Shown in pieces: positions 1 through 7,832 of a DNA stretch of 64,000 nucleotides; positions within the stretch are counted from its first letter, which is position 1, and each line of letters starts with the position of its first letter. A model generated the notes under the pieces. That model saw nothing but the letters and a program-made list of their open reading frames with translations, was not told the origin of the DNA and ran no database searches. Both the position numbers and the translations under genes were made by a program. This stretch comes from Blastococcus saxobsidens DD2 (GTDB lineage Bacteria > Actinomycetota > Actinomycetes > Mycobacteriales > Geodermatophilaceae), in contig NC_016943.1 in the NCBI RefSeq assembly GCF_000284015.1, positions 4,753,541 through 4,817,540 of the forward strand, read 5' to 3'.

Positions 1-2
1 GG

Positions 3-1049
3 CTCCGCGGCGTCGGCAAGACCGTGCTGCTGAACCAGCTCCGGTCGGCGGCGATCGCCCGCGGCTGGGGCACCGGGAAGATCGAGGCGCGCCCCGAGCA
101 GTCGCTGCGCCGGCCGGTCTCCTCGGCGCTGCACATGGCGCTGCGCGAACTCGGGCCGCGGCACGGCGACCAGGAGTCGGTGGCCGAGGTGCTGGGTGTG
201 GTGAAGGCGTTCGCCCAGAGGGTGAATCCGGCGGAGGCGAAGGTGCGCGACCGCTGGCAGCCGGGCATCGACGTCCCCGCGGCGAGCGGGCGAGCCGACT
301 CCGGCGACATGGAGATCGACCTGGTCGAGCTGCTGACCGACGCCGCCGGGGTGGCCGCGGACATCGGCAGCGGTATCGCGCTGTTCATCGACGAGATGCA
401 GGACATCCAGCCCGACGACGTCTCGGCCATCTGCGCCGCCTGCCACGAGCTCTCCCAGCAGGGCGCCCCGCTGATCGTCGTCGGCGCGGGCCTCCCCCAC
501 CTGCCGGCGGTGCTCTCCGCGTCCAAGAGCTACTCCGAGCGACTCTTCCGCTACCTGCGCATCGACCGGCTCGACCGGGAGGCCGCGGACCGGGCCCTGC
601 TGGCCCCCGCGGAACGCGAGGACGTCACCTTCGAGCCCGACGCCCTGGATGCGCTCTACGACGCCGCCGACGGCTACCCCTACTTCGTCCAGGCCTACGG
701 CAAGGTCACCTGGGACGTCGCCGCCTCCTCCCCCATCACCGCCGCGGACGTCGTTATGGCCGCGCCGGTGGCCGAGGCCGAGCTCGCCGTGGGCTTCTTC
801 GGGTCGCGGTACGACCGCGCCACCCCCGCCGAGCGCGAGTACATGCACGCCATGGCGGAGCTGGGCGGGGACGCCGGCGCGGCGGTGGCGACGTCGGAGG
901 TCGCCGTCGCGCTGGGGCGCAAGCCCGCCTCGCTCTCCCCGGCCCGCGACTCGCTGATCAAGAAGGGGCTGGTCTACTCGGCCGAGCGGGGCCAGATCGC
1001 CTTCACCGTGCCGCACTTCGGCCGCTACCTGCTGCGCCATCCGGACTAG
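3..1049 (+). CDS. AAA/ORC-type ATP-binding protein, 5' end cut off by window
   Basis: The window opens inside this gene. The first visible codons read LRGVGKT, a Walker A loop that binds ATP phosphates, and a Walker B segment follows near codon 125 (ALFIDEMQD). The C-terminal third (ADRALLAP, then a run with ALGRKPASLSPARDSLIKKG) looks like a winged-helix domain. This matches the family of single-protein AAA ATPases annotated in actinobacteria as ATP-binding protein. Its cellular role is not known to me. The true start lies upstream of the window, so the 348 visible codons are a minimum. The first in-frame GTG, at 24, falls inside the P-loop and is not a credible start. Confidence 0.75.
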   Translation, partial: LRGVGKTVLLNQLRSAAIARGWGTGKIEARPEQSLRRPVSSALHMALRELGPRHGDQESVAEVLGVVKAFAQRVNPAEAKVRDRWQPGIDVPAASGRADSGDMEIDLVELLTDAAGVAADIGSGIALFIDEMQDIQPDDVSAICAACHELSQQGAPLIVVGAGLPHLPAVLSASKSYSERLFRYLRIDRLDREAADRALLAPAEREDVTFEPDALDALYDAADGYPYFVQAYGKVTWDVAASSPITAADVVMAAPVAEAELAVGFFGSRYDRATPAEREYMHAMAELGGDAGAAVATSEVAVALGRKPASLSPARDSLIKKGLVYSAERGQIAFTVPHFGRYLLRHPD

Positions 1050-1244
1050 GTGGCTACCCGGCGTCGGCCCCGCCCCACGGGGTTGTACCGGCCTGCAGCC
1101 CGACGAGCCAGCCTGACGGATTCACCGCGTGAAATCAACCGCCTTCGACGCGGCGATCTGCGGAACCGGACGCATGCGGGGTTGACACCGCCCGGACCGG
1201 GGCACCCCTGGATCCGTCGGTGACCAGGACTCGAGGGGGAGAGC

Positions 1245-1703
1245 ATGGCGCGACTCGCATGGCCGCTGCGCCCGCTGCCCGATGGGCGTGGCGAGGTCTG
1301 GCGGTGGCGACTCGGTGCACTCGCCGAACTGCCCCCCGCCCGCGCCTCCCTCCGCAGCCATCTTGGGGGCCTCGGCTTCCCCGACGACCCGGCCGACGAG
1401 TGCAGCGAGCAGCTGGTGCTCGCGTTCGACGAACTGGCCTCCAACGCCCTGCGCCACGGCGAGTCACCGGTGGTGGCCACGGTCGTGGCCGGCAGCGGCG
1501 GCTGGCTGCTCGACGTGAGCGACCGCGCTCCGGAGGCCATGCCGGCCCCTACCGTCGACCGGGACCCCGCGCAGGGCGGAATGGGGCTGCAGCTGGTGGC
1601 CCGCCTGTCGGTGGCGCACGGCTGGTACGTCGACGACGGCTGCAAGCACGTCTGGGCCTGCCTGCCCACCAGCGGCGACGAGCAGGCCCGGGCGATCGCC
1701 TGA
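1245..1703 (+). CDS. RsbW-like ATP-binding regulatory protein (HATPase_c fold)
   Basis: A 152-residue protein with a single GHKL ATPase domain. The N box is visible as FDELASNALRHG around residues 65-76 and the G box as GGMGLQLVARLS around 110-121. Proteins of this size and shape are the anti-sigma-factor kinase or ATPase family (RsbW, SpoIIAB-like), which phosphorylate an STAS anti-anti-sigma partner or hold a sigma factor. Many stand-alone actinobacterial members have no known partner, and none is encoded next to this one. The ATG start has a purine-rich ribosome site (gaggggga) ahead of it. A strong hairpin terminator follows. The sigma-regulatory role is inferred from the family. Confidence 0.75.
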   Translation: MARLAWPLRPLPDGRGEVWRWRLGALAELPPARASLRSHLGGLGFPDDPADECSEQLVLAFDELASNALRHGESPVVATVVAGSGGWLLDVSDRAPEAMPAPTVDRDPAQGGMGLQLVARLSVAHGWYVDDGCKHVWACLPTSGDEQARAIA

Positions 1704-1730
1704 CCGGCTCGCGGAGTGCGGTGCACCGCA

Positions 1731-1761
1731 GAGGCCCAGGACCGGTCCGGTCCTGGGCCTC
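1731..1761. terminator. Hairpin terminator between RsbW-like gene and che operon
   Basis: A perfect 13-bp inverted repeat (gaggcccaggacc at 1731-1743, complement at 1749-1761) closes a five-base loop. It lies 28 bases after the RsbW-like stop and 27 bases before the end of the leftward che operon, so it could serve both converging transcripts. Confidence 0.75.
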
Positions 1762-1787
1762 CGTCGTTCAGCGCTCGGCGCTCATCC

Positions 1788-2276
1788 TCACGGGATGACG
1801 AAGGAGATCGCTCCCTTGCCGTAGGTGGGCACCTCGATGGCGAGGTCCACCCGGTTGAAGGCGGCGAGCATGCCCTCGATGTCACCGGGCAGGTCCTCAC
1901 CGGCCGCGTAGAGCTTGTGCAGCTTCGAGTGCGGGGCACCGGCGGTGTTGAACAGCGCGGAGAGCACGTTCACCACCTCGTGCAGCGCCTCGACCTGCAT
2001 GCCGGTGAGCTCGCCGTCCTCCTCGACCGCGTCCTGGGCGCCGCCGGGCGGCAGCAGGGCCAGGGCTGAGCCGGTGTAGGCCGACGCCCCCAGGTCCATC
2101 AGGCACAGGGCGTTGACGTTCATGTACGGGTCCACGTAGACGGCCACGGACACCGGCTTGTCCGGCGTCGGGGTGACCGGTGCACCGGGGGAGACGGCGA
2201 CCGGCTTGCCGACCAGACCGGTCAGCATGTCGCGGACGTCCTTGGCGGCGGGCAGTTGCACGGCGGCGGCGGTCAT
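1788..2276 (-). CDS. CheX/CheC-like chemotaxis protein
   Basis: Last gene of the leftward che operon, 162 residues. Its N-terminal half is variable. The helix HEVVNVLSALFNTAG around residues 100-114 resembles the E-x-x-N phosphatase signature of the CheC/CheX/FliY family, which dephosphorylates CheY-P. The match is weaker than in the CheX encoded at 2632-3174, so a catalytic role is uncertain. Only one complete signature helix is evident, which suggests a CheX-type rather than a CheC-type protein. The ATG at 2276 overlaps the stop of the preceding cheY in an ATGA arrangement, so the two are probably translationally coupled. It could be a divergent duplicate of the other CheX. Confidence 0.6.
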   Translation of the reverse strand: MTAAAVQLPAAKDVRDMLTGLVGKPVAVSPGAPVTPTPDKPVSVAVYVDPYMNVNALCLMDLGASAYTGSALALLPPGGAQDAVEEDGELTGMQVEALHEVVNVLSALFNTAGAPHSKLHKLYAAGEDLPGDIEGMLAAFNRVDLAIEVPTYGKGAISFVIP

Positions 2277-2635
2277 GCGATCACCCCGTCCAGGTGCTCC
2301 TTGAAGATGTCCTCGTTGAACGGCTTGGCGATGAGGAACATCGCACCGGCGTTCGCCGCCTTCTCGCGCATCTCCGGCGAGCCCTCCGAGGTGACGAACC
2401 CGAAGGGCACGGCCGAACCGCTGGCCCGCAGGGCCTGCAGGCACTCGATGCCGGTCATGTTGGGCATGTTCCAGTCCGACAGGACCAGGTCCGGCCTCTC
2501 GGACCCGACCTTGGCCAGCGCGTCGGCGCCGTCCTCGGCCTCGACGATGTCGTGGTCGTCGTACCCGGCCTGACGCAGCGTGCGGATGACGATCTGCCGC
2601 ATGACGCGGCTGTCGTCGGCGATCAGGATCTTCAC
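2273..2635 (-). CDS. cheY: CheY-type response regulator (receiver domain only)
   Basis: A 120-residue stand-alone receiver. Acidic residues are at IADDSR near the N-terminus, the phospho-accepting aspartate is in LVLSDWNMP, the switch Thr/Ser is in FVTSEG and the conserved lysine is in IAKPF. There is no output domain, so it acts by protein contact, presumably at the flagellar switch or as a phosphate sink for CheA. I place the start at the GTG at 2635 because it overlaps the TGA of the upstream cheX. The codons further upstream belong to that gene. It is the second of two CheY proteins in this operon and is followed by a CheX-like gene, giving a repeated CheX-CheY pairing. Confidence 0.88.
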   Translation of the reverse strand: MKILIADDSRVMRQIVIRTLRQAGYDDHDIVEAEDGADALAKVGSERPDLVLSDWNMPNMTGIECLQALRASGSAVPFGFVTSEGSPEMREKAANAGAMFLIAKPFNEDIFKEHLDGVIA

Positions 2636-3174
2636 AGTGACACCTCGTTCTCGCGCGTGGGGGAGGACACCGGCAGTGGCGGAAGGGCGCCCTGCACGGA
2701 GATGGAGACCGGCTCGCCGCGCCAGACCACGTCGACGCGGCACACGTCGACGGGGTTGCGGACGACCGGGGCGCTCCCGACCTGGGGCAGGCTCAGGCCG
2801 GACGGGCCGGGCAGCGCGGCCTTGACGTTGCCGCCGACGACGTTGGCGATCTCGCCGAAGGCGTCTTCGACGTCCTCGTGCTCGAGCACCTCAGGAACGG
2901 CCTCGCGCAGCAGGGCGCGGGACAGCTCTTCCGCCGTGCCACGGCCGGTGGTGAGGACGACGCTGCCGGTCCAGGGGCCGACGACGTCCACCCAGCTGGA
3001 CACGATGTCCACCGGGGCCGCACCGGGGATCGGGACGAGGACCTCGTCCTCACCGACGAGGGCGACCCAGGTCTCCTCGGCGATCGAGAGGACGGTGGCC
3101 TCGTCGATCAGATCGGTGATGACCGGACGGGCGTCGCTCGCGCGGCGACGCTTCCTCGTGTCGATCGTGCTCAC
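2632..3174 (-). CDS. cheX: CheX-family CheY-P phosphatase
   Basis: A 180-residue protein with the CheC/CheX signature: the helix EDAFGEIANVVGGNVKAAL near residues 102-120 carries the paired Glu and Asn that, in CheX and CheC, insert into the CheY active site and position water for dephosphorylation. It is expected to reset chemotactic signalling in the cytoplasm. The gene overlaps its neighbours on both sides (ATG-TGA with the upstream cheY, GTG-TGA with the downstream cheY). The N-terminal 20 residues are basic and unlike the core family. The operon has no cheZ, so CheX probably supplies the phosphatase. Confidence 0.8.
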   Translation of the reverse strand: MSTIDTRKRRRASDARPVITDLIDEATVLSIAEETWVALVGEDEVLVPIPGAAPVDIVSSWVDVVGPWTGSVVLTTGRGTAEELSRALLREAVPEVLEHEDVEDAFGEIANVVGGNVKAALPGPSGLSLPQVGSAPVVRNPVDVCRVDVVWRGEPVSISVQGALPPLPVSSPTRENEVSL

Positions 3175-3641
3175 AGGGCGACCTCCTGGTCGCTGCTCCG
3201 CAGGGGAACCGGAACCACTACGCGCGCTTCGTCACTGCTCCGCAGGGGAACCTGATGCCCTACGAGCGCTTCTTCGGGGAGCAGGCCGAGCAGCGCGAGC
3301 TTGTCGCGGATGGCGTCGGCGGTGAACGGCTTGATCACGTACTCGTGCGCGCCGGCGGCGAGCGCCCGCACGATCTGGGTGTGCTCGCTCTCCGAGGTGA
3401 CCATCATGATCGTCACGGAGCGCCAGGCCGGGTTGGACCGGACGGCGGACACGAACTGCAGCCCGTCCATCACCGGCATGTTCCAGTCGACGCAGACCAG
3501 CTGGGGCATCCAGCCCTCGTCCAGGACGTCGAGCCCCTCCCGGCCGTGGCCGGCGTCGCGCACCTCGTAGCCGAGACCGGTGAGGATGCTGGTGACGATC
3601 CGGCGCATGGCGCGGGAGTCGTCGATCACCAGGGCACGCAT
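3171..3641 (-). CDS. cheY: CheY-type response regulator with repeated C-terminal tail
   Basis: A 156-residue receiver protein. The acidic pocket is ALVIDDSRAMR, the phospho-acceptor is in VCVDWNMPVMDG, the switch residue is in MMVTSES and the lysine is in VIKPF. The receiver ends near residue 120. The remaining 35 residues are a non-conserved tail holding two copies of VPLRSSD, encoded by an 18-bp direct repeat. This tail is unusual for CheY. The protein overlaps cheX at its 3' end and follows cheR by one base. It probably receives phosphate from CheA. Which of the two CheY proteins contacts the motor cannot be told from sequence. Confidence 0.85.
   Translation of the reverse strand: MRALVIDDSRAMRRIVTSILTGLGYEVRDAGHGREGLDVLDEGWMPQLVCVDWNMPVMDGLQFVSAVRSNPAWRSVTIMMVTSESEHTQIVRALAAGAHEYVIKPFTADAIRDKLALLGLLPEEALVGHQVPLRSSDEARVVVPVPLRSSDQEVAL
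3193..3252. repeat. 18-bp direct repeat inside cheY tail
   Basis: The 18-mer beginning ctgctccgca occurs at 3193-3210 and again at 3235-3252, an offset of 42 bp (14 codons). It therefore duplicates the peptide VPLRSSD in frame in the C-terminal tail of the CheY encoded here. The spacing is a multiple of three, so copy-number change would not break the reading frame. Confidence 0.8.
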
Positions 3642-3642
3642 G

Positions 3643-4467
3643 TCAGGCCCCCTTCAGTGGGCGGTAGGCGGAGCTGCGGCCGATCACGACCCGCTCCCAG
3701 GAGTCGTCGACGCCGAGGGTGGTCTCGGCGGCGCCGAGGAAGAGCCACCCGTCGGGGCGCATGAGGTCCCGCACGCGGCGGAGGATCGTCTGCTTGGTCG
3801 GCAGGTCGAAGTAGATGAGCACGTTGCGCAGGTAGACCACGTCGAACGGGCCCATCCGCGGCAGCGGAGCGGCGAGGTTGCACTCGCCGGCGTTGACCAT
3901 CCGGCGGAGGTTGGCCGATACCTCCCACTCGTTGCCGACCCGGCTGAAGTGCCGGACGAGCATGGGCGCCGGCAGGCCACGGTTGACCTCGAGCTGGCTG
4001 AACCGGCCGGCACGGGTGCGCTGCACCATCTCGCGGGAGAGGTCGGTCGCGGTGATCGACACCCGGGAGGTCGCGTTGGGCAGGGCGTCGTCCAGCAGCA
4101 TCGCGATCGTGTACGGCTCCTGGCCGCTGGAGCTGGCCGCCGACCAGATCTGCAGCCGCTCGTTCGCCCCGCGGGCCGACAGCAGCGACGGCAGGACCGT
4201 GGAGGTCAGCGCGGTGAACGGGTCGCCGTCACGGAACCAGGACGTCTCGTTCGTGGTGAGCGCCTCGACGATCCTGCGGTTGTTGTCGGCATCGGGGCGG
4301 ATCCGCACCGTCTCGACCAGCTTCGACACGTCGGTCAGGCCCATCTGCCGGGCGAGCGGCAGGAGACGGGCCTCCACCAGGTACTCCTTGCCCGGCTGGA
4401 GCACGATCGCGCTCTCCTTGCGGACGAGTTCACGGACCCAGTCGAAACTGGTCGCGGTCAGGCTCAT
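3643..4467 (-). CDS. cheR: CheR chemoreceptor glutamate methyltransferase
   Basis: A 274-residue protein of normal CheR length. The N-terminal helical domain includes TTNETSWFRD, the CheR signature for the receptor-binding region. The S-adenosylmethionine fold follows, with IWSAASSSGQEPYTIAM and FDVVYLRNVLIYFD, where the LRNVLIYF stretch is diagnostic. It methylates glutamates in the receptor signalling domain to adapt sensitivity, opposing CheB. The ATG at 4467 overlaps the cheB stop (ATGA), so CheB and CheR are co-translated in that order. No C-terminal pentapeptide anchor was sought in the receptor beyond noting that it ends GRFTY. Confidence 0.92.
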   Translation of the reverse strand: MSLTATSFDWVRELVRKESAIVLQPGKEYLVEARLLPLARQMGLTDVSKLVETVRIRPDADNNRRIVEALTTNETSWFRDGDPFTALTSTVLPSLLSARGANERLQIWSAASSSGQEPYTIAMLLDDALPNATSRVSITATDLSREMVQRTRAGRFSQLEVNRGLPAPMLVRHFSRVGNEWEVSANLRRMVNAGECNLAAPLPRMGPFDVVYLRNVLIYFDLPTKQTILRRVRDLMRPDGWLFLGAAETTLGVDDSWERVVIGRSSAYRPLKGA

Positions 4468-5588
4468 CGACGACCTCCCACGGCCATAGCGGTTGTTGCG
4501 TTCAGCGGCGCGGCACCGGCGAGGTGCCGCTGGATGGCCTCGGCGACCCGGTCGAGCGGCAGGACCTCGTCGGCGTAGCCGGCCTGGGCGACGGCGCCCG
4601 GCATGCCCCACACGACCGAGGTCGTCTGGTCCTGCACGACGACGGTGCCGCCGGCGTCGCGGACCTCCCCGCAGCCGTTGCGGCCGTCGGCGCCCATGCC
4701 GGTGAGGACCACACCGAGCACCGCACCGTCGTAGGCCGCGACGGCCGAGCGGAAGAGCGGGTCGACCGCGGGCCGGCAGAAGTTCACCGGCGGGCTCTGG
4801 TTCAGCGACGTGGCGTAGGACGCCCGGCCGTTGGCGCGCACGACCAGGTGGTGGTCGCCGGGCGCCAGGTGCACGGTGCCGGGCACCAGCGGCGTCCCGT
4901 CGACGGCCTCCACCACGCGCAGCGCGCAGAGCCGGTCCAGGCGCTGGGCGAACTGACGGGTGAACACCGGCGGCATGTGCTGGGCCAGCAGGACCGGCAC
5001 CGGCAGGTTGGCCGGCAGGGCCGGCAGCACGCGGGCCAGCGCCTCGGGGCCGCCGGTGGAGGAACCGATGACCAGCACGGCCGGCTTCTTGCCGGGGGCG
5101 GTGCGCGGGGCGGCCGGGCGCGGCGGTGCCACGGGTGCGGCCGCGCGTGCCACCGTCGTCACCGGGCGGCCGGTGAGCGCCTTGATCCTGGGGATCAGCT
5201 GCTCGCGGACGCTCTCCATCGACTGGGCCACGCTGCCGACGTTGGCCGGCTTGGTGACGTAGTCGTTGGCCCCTGCCGACAGGGCGTCGAGGGTCGCGGT
5301 GGCGCCGCGCTCGGTGAGCGTGCTGAACATGATGATCGGCAGGCGGCTGTGCCCTCGTCCCGCGCCGCCGCCGCGGATGGCCCGCACCGCCTCGATGCCG
5401 TTCATCTCCGGCATCTCGATGTCCATGGTCACCAGGTCGGGCTTGAGCTGCTCGAGCTTGGCCAGGGCGACCTTGCCGTTGACGGCGGTGCCCACGACCT
5501 CGATCCCCGGGTCCGCGGAGAGCACATCGGTGACGATCTTGCGGACGACGACCGAGTCGTCGACCACCATCACCCTGATCGGGTTCAC
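4464..5588 (-). CDS. cheB: CheB protein-glutamate methylesterase/deamidase
   Basis: First gene of the leftward che operon, 374 residues. An N-terminal receiver has its phospho-acceptor at D56 (LVTMDIEMPEMNG). An alanine/proline linker covers residues 145-167. The C-terminal methylesterase has its catalytic serine in IGSSTGGPEAL near 176, histidine H204 in AQHMPP and aspartate D301 in TGMGADG. CheA phosphorylation relieves inhibition by the receiver, and the enzyme then removes methyl groups from receptors. The GTG start at 5588 is chosen because AGGAGG lies just upstream and VNPIRVMVVDD is where receiver homology begins. A sigma-28-like promoter lies 48 bases upstream. Confidence 0.93.
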   Translation of the reverse strand: MNPIRVMVVDDSVVVRKIVTDVLSADPGIEVVGTAVNGKVALAKLEQLKPDLVTMDIEMPEMNGIEAVRAIRGGGAGRGHSRLPIIMFSTLTERGATATLDALSAGANDYVTKPANVGSVAQSMESVREQLIPRIKALTGRPVTTVARAAAPVAPPRPAAPRTAPGKKPAVLVIGSSTGGPEALARVLPALPANLPVPVLLAQHMPPVFTRQFAQRLDRLCALRVVEAVDGTPLVPGTVHLAPGDHHLVVRANGRASYATSLNQSPPVNFCRPAVDPLFRSAVAAYDGAVLGVVLTGMGADGRNGCGEVRDAGGTVVVQDQTTSVVWGMPGAVAQAGYADEVLPLDRVAEAIQRHLAGAAPLNATTAMAVGGRR

Positions 5589-6066
5589 ACGTCCTCCTGG
5601 CCCCTGCCCCCGTCGACCGGCGGGCTCGTTGTTCTGTATCGGCATCTCCGCGTCGGGCTTGAGCCCTCCGGCGGTACGGCACCCGGCAACTCCCGGCCGG
5701 GCGGAAGGTGGACGACAGGGGATGCCGCGGCATGGCGGCAGGACGCGACGGAACTGCCGGCCGGCGACCGTGACCGACATTCCGGGGAATGGCGGCAGGC
5801 CGGATCCGGACGGCGTGGAACGCCGTGCTCTGGGACGCCCCAGCGCCGCGCGGCCGCGCTGCCGGCGGCTCGGGCGGGCTGGTGCGACCTGGAGATTTTC
5901 GGCGGGGAACGGTCTGACTACAGCCGACACGCAGAAGGCGTGGCCCTATCTCTCGGCCATCGGTGGAGATCGACGACGTCGGGGGCGGCGACCCGTTCTC
6001 CCGTTGTCGGCACGGCCCTCGGATGAGCGGCGCGCCTGGCACCTGGCCGCGCGGGCCGCGGGTGGG
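5589..6066. other. Intergenic region upstream of che operon
   Basis: These 478 bases hold the sigma-28-like promoter at 5636-5662 and the 5' leader of cheB. I see no credible gene in the rest. Open frames crossing it are opposite-strand or upstream extensions without homology or ribosome sites. The other end abuts the 3' end of the unrecognised leftward gene that stops at 6067. Confidence 0.6.
5636..5662 (-). promoter_or_regulatory. Sigma-28 (FliA/WhiG)-type promoter for che operon
   Basis: On the minus strand the sequence reads TCAA (5662-5659), 15 bases, then GCCGATAC (5643-5636). The consensus for FliA/WhiG sigma factors is TAAA-N15-GCCGATAA, so this matches 10 of 12 positions with exact spacing. 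Transcription would start near 5629, about 40 bases before the cheB GTG. The match is seen in the sequence. Use by a motility sigma factor is inferred. Confidence 0.6.
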
Positions 6067-6972
6067 TCAGGAGAGCGCGGCGACCCGGCGTCCGGGGCCA
6101 CGCAGCACGGCGACGGCGTCCCCGTTCAGCAGGTCGTCCAGCACGATCACCTGGACGCACCCGGCGACGGCGTTCCACACCCCGGCGGCGCCGTCGTGGA
6201 GGTCGAACCCCCCGTCGAGGAAGGCCTGGACGGCGAGCAGCTGAGCGGCGGCCAGTGGCCGGATCCGCCCGGAGACGTGCGCCCCCCACGAGGCCTCGTG
6301 CATGGCGGTCGCCCACGGGCGGTGCCCGGCCCGGTTCTCGTCGACGGCGACCCGCCAGCGCGCCCGGCCGGCCTCGTCCAGGTCGCGCACGGTGGCGAGG
6401 AAGGCGGTCAGCTCGTCGGCGGCGGGCCCCAGGCCCCAGGCGCCGGGCGCCGCCAGCGGGCCGGCGTCGAGGGCGCGGTCGAACGCCGCGGTCAGGTCCC
6501 GCCGGACCAGCGGCGGCAGGACCCCTGCCGCCCAGAAGCCCACGGCCGCGTCGGCCAGGACGTCCGCGGCCTCGTCCCACTCGTCGGCGTCCGTCTGCCC
6601 GTGGAGCCCGTGCTCGTGGCCGAGGACGTCCTCCCGGAGCAACCGCTCCAGCGTGGGGGCGTCCCCGATGGTGCCCTGCTCGAGCTGGGCGACCAGGAGG
6701 GCGACGCGATCCCCACCGCCCTGGCCGGCCTCGGCGGCGGAGCGCATGTGCGGGACGCCGGCGGCCATCTCGCGTGCCCGGCGCGACCGGACGGCGCGCA
6801 CCCCGCGCTGGTCCCGGTCCAGCCCGCGGCAGGGATGGGTGGCGGCCAGCCGGGTGAGGGCGGATTCGTCAGCCCCCAGGCCGGTGAGCAGGACCTCGGC
6901 CACGGCCCGGCCTGCGGGCAGGCGCACCAGATCGAAGCCGAGGGTGGCGGCACTCACCAGCGAGTAGGGCAC
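6067..6972 (-). CDS. Hypothetical protein, family not recognised
   Basis: A 301-residue predicted soluble protein, rich in Ala, Asp and Arg, with no signal peptide or obvious membrane segment. I do not recognise a domain. Visible landmarks are an N-terminal VPYSLVSAATLGFDLVRLPAG, a basic RDQRGVRAVRSRRARE stretch and a C-terminal segment FDLHDGAAGVWNAVAG. The GTG at 6972 is preferred as start because GGAGG lies seven bases upstream. Coding periodicity fits a real gene: third positions are strongly G/C and the frame is unbroken. It stands alone between the che operon and the PepSY gene, on the same strand as both but separated from each by non-coding sequence. Confidence 0.6.
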   Translation of the reverse strand: MPYSLVSAATLGFDLVRLPAGRAVAEVLLTGLGADESALTRLAATHPCRGLDRDQRGVRAVRSRRAREMAAGVPHMRSAAEAGQGGGDRVALLVAQLEQGTIGDAPTLERLLREDVLGHEHGLHGQTDADEWDEAADVLADAAVGFWAAGVLPPLVRRDLTAAFDRALDAGPLAAPGAWGLGPAADELTAFLATVRDLDEAGRARWRVAVDENRAGHRPWATAMHEASWGAHVSGRIRPLAAAQLLAVQAFLDGGFDLHDGAAGVWNAVAGCVQVIVLDDLLNGDAVAVLRGPGRRVAALS

Positions 6973-7150
6973 GGCAGGCCTCCACGGGCTCCGGGAACGG
7001 GACGGACCCATGCTGTCTGCCCTGCCCCCGGAGCACCATGCGTCCGTCACCCGTTCGCTGGAGGGCCATTCCCCCTACTGCGCGTGTCACGCCATGCACG
7101 GTCAGCGATGCATGACGCTGTGTGACGGGGCGTTGCCCTGTGGTGGTGGG

Positions 7151-7582
7151 TCAGTCGTCGTCCTGACCGTCGTCCTCGGCCTCGTCCTCGTCGTCGTCCT
7201 CGAGCTCGCTGCCCAGCACGCCGGCGTCCCCGGCGTCGACGGTCACCTCGTGCAGGGAGCCGTCCGCGGCGCGGACCTCGACCTCCCAGACGACGTACCC
7301 GTCCTCGTCCTCCAGCTCGGCGCCGACGACCTCGCCGCCGCCCAGGGACCCGACCGCCGCGTCCGCCGCGTCCGCCTCGTCGACCGTGGCGAGCTCCGCG
7401 AGCGCCTCCTGCTCGGCGGCGTCGTCCTCCGGCAGGTCCGCCTCGTCGACCGTCACCGTGCCGGGGCGGCTCAGCTCCTCGCCCTCGTCGCCGCCGCCGG
7501 TGGCGACCGCCACACCGCCGGCTGCGGCCAGGACGACGGCGGTGCTCGCGGTGATGACGGCAGCTCGCTTGGTGATGCGCAT
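7151..7582 (-). CDS. Secreted PepSY-domain protein
   Basis: A 143-residue protein with an N-terminal signal or anchor (basic MRITKRAAV, then a hydrophobic run to about residue 30), an acidic linker and a PepSY-like core around residues 65-125 (VVGAELEDEDGYVVWEVEVRAADG, split over the repeat). It ends in a very acidic tail of Asp/Glu. PepSY domains are often extracytoplasmic inhibitors or sensors in the cell envelope. The ATG at 7582 has GAGGAGG upstream. It is divergent from a two-component system starting at 7833, a common arrangement in which the regulator controls the PepSY gene. That control is inferred here from repeated motifs in the shared spacer. Confidence 0.8.
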   Translation of the reverse strand: MRITKRAAVITASTAVVLAAAGGVAVATGGGDEGEELSRPGTVTVDEADLPEDDAAEQEALAELATVDEADAADAAVGSLGGGEVVGAELEDEDGYVVWEVEVRAADGSLHEVTVDAGDAGVLGSELEDDDEDEAEDDGQDDD

Positions 7583-7643
7583 GAGAGTTCCTCCTCGACG
7601 ATCCGGCCACGTGCCGGGTGCGTCGACCACGGTGCCCGCCCCG

Positions 7644-7810
7644 GATGAGGATCCGATGAGCCGCACCTGAGCCGCCCTCTCATCGCCGACGCGGTGTCCG
7701 CCGGGCGGGCACCGCGATCCGCACCGCGGGACCGCCGTCCTCACGGTGCAGCGCGAGGACGGCGACCGCGAGGTGAGGGCGGCGGGTGCCGCTCTCACCG
7801 TCCCCTCATC
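7644..7810. promoter_or_regulatory. Repeated GATGAG/CTCATC motifs in divergent spacer
   Basis: GATGAG occurs at 7644-7649 and 7655-7660, exactly 11 bases apart, and its complement CTCATC at 7679-7684 and 7805-7810. Direct half-sites spaced 11 bp are typical of OmpR/PhoB-family regulators, and such a regulator is encoded immediately to the right. The last copy ends 22 bases before the regulator ATG. These are candidate autoregulatory sites. Confidence 0.4.
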
Positions 7811-7832
7811 GGGCCGTGCCAGCCTTGCGGTC

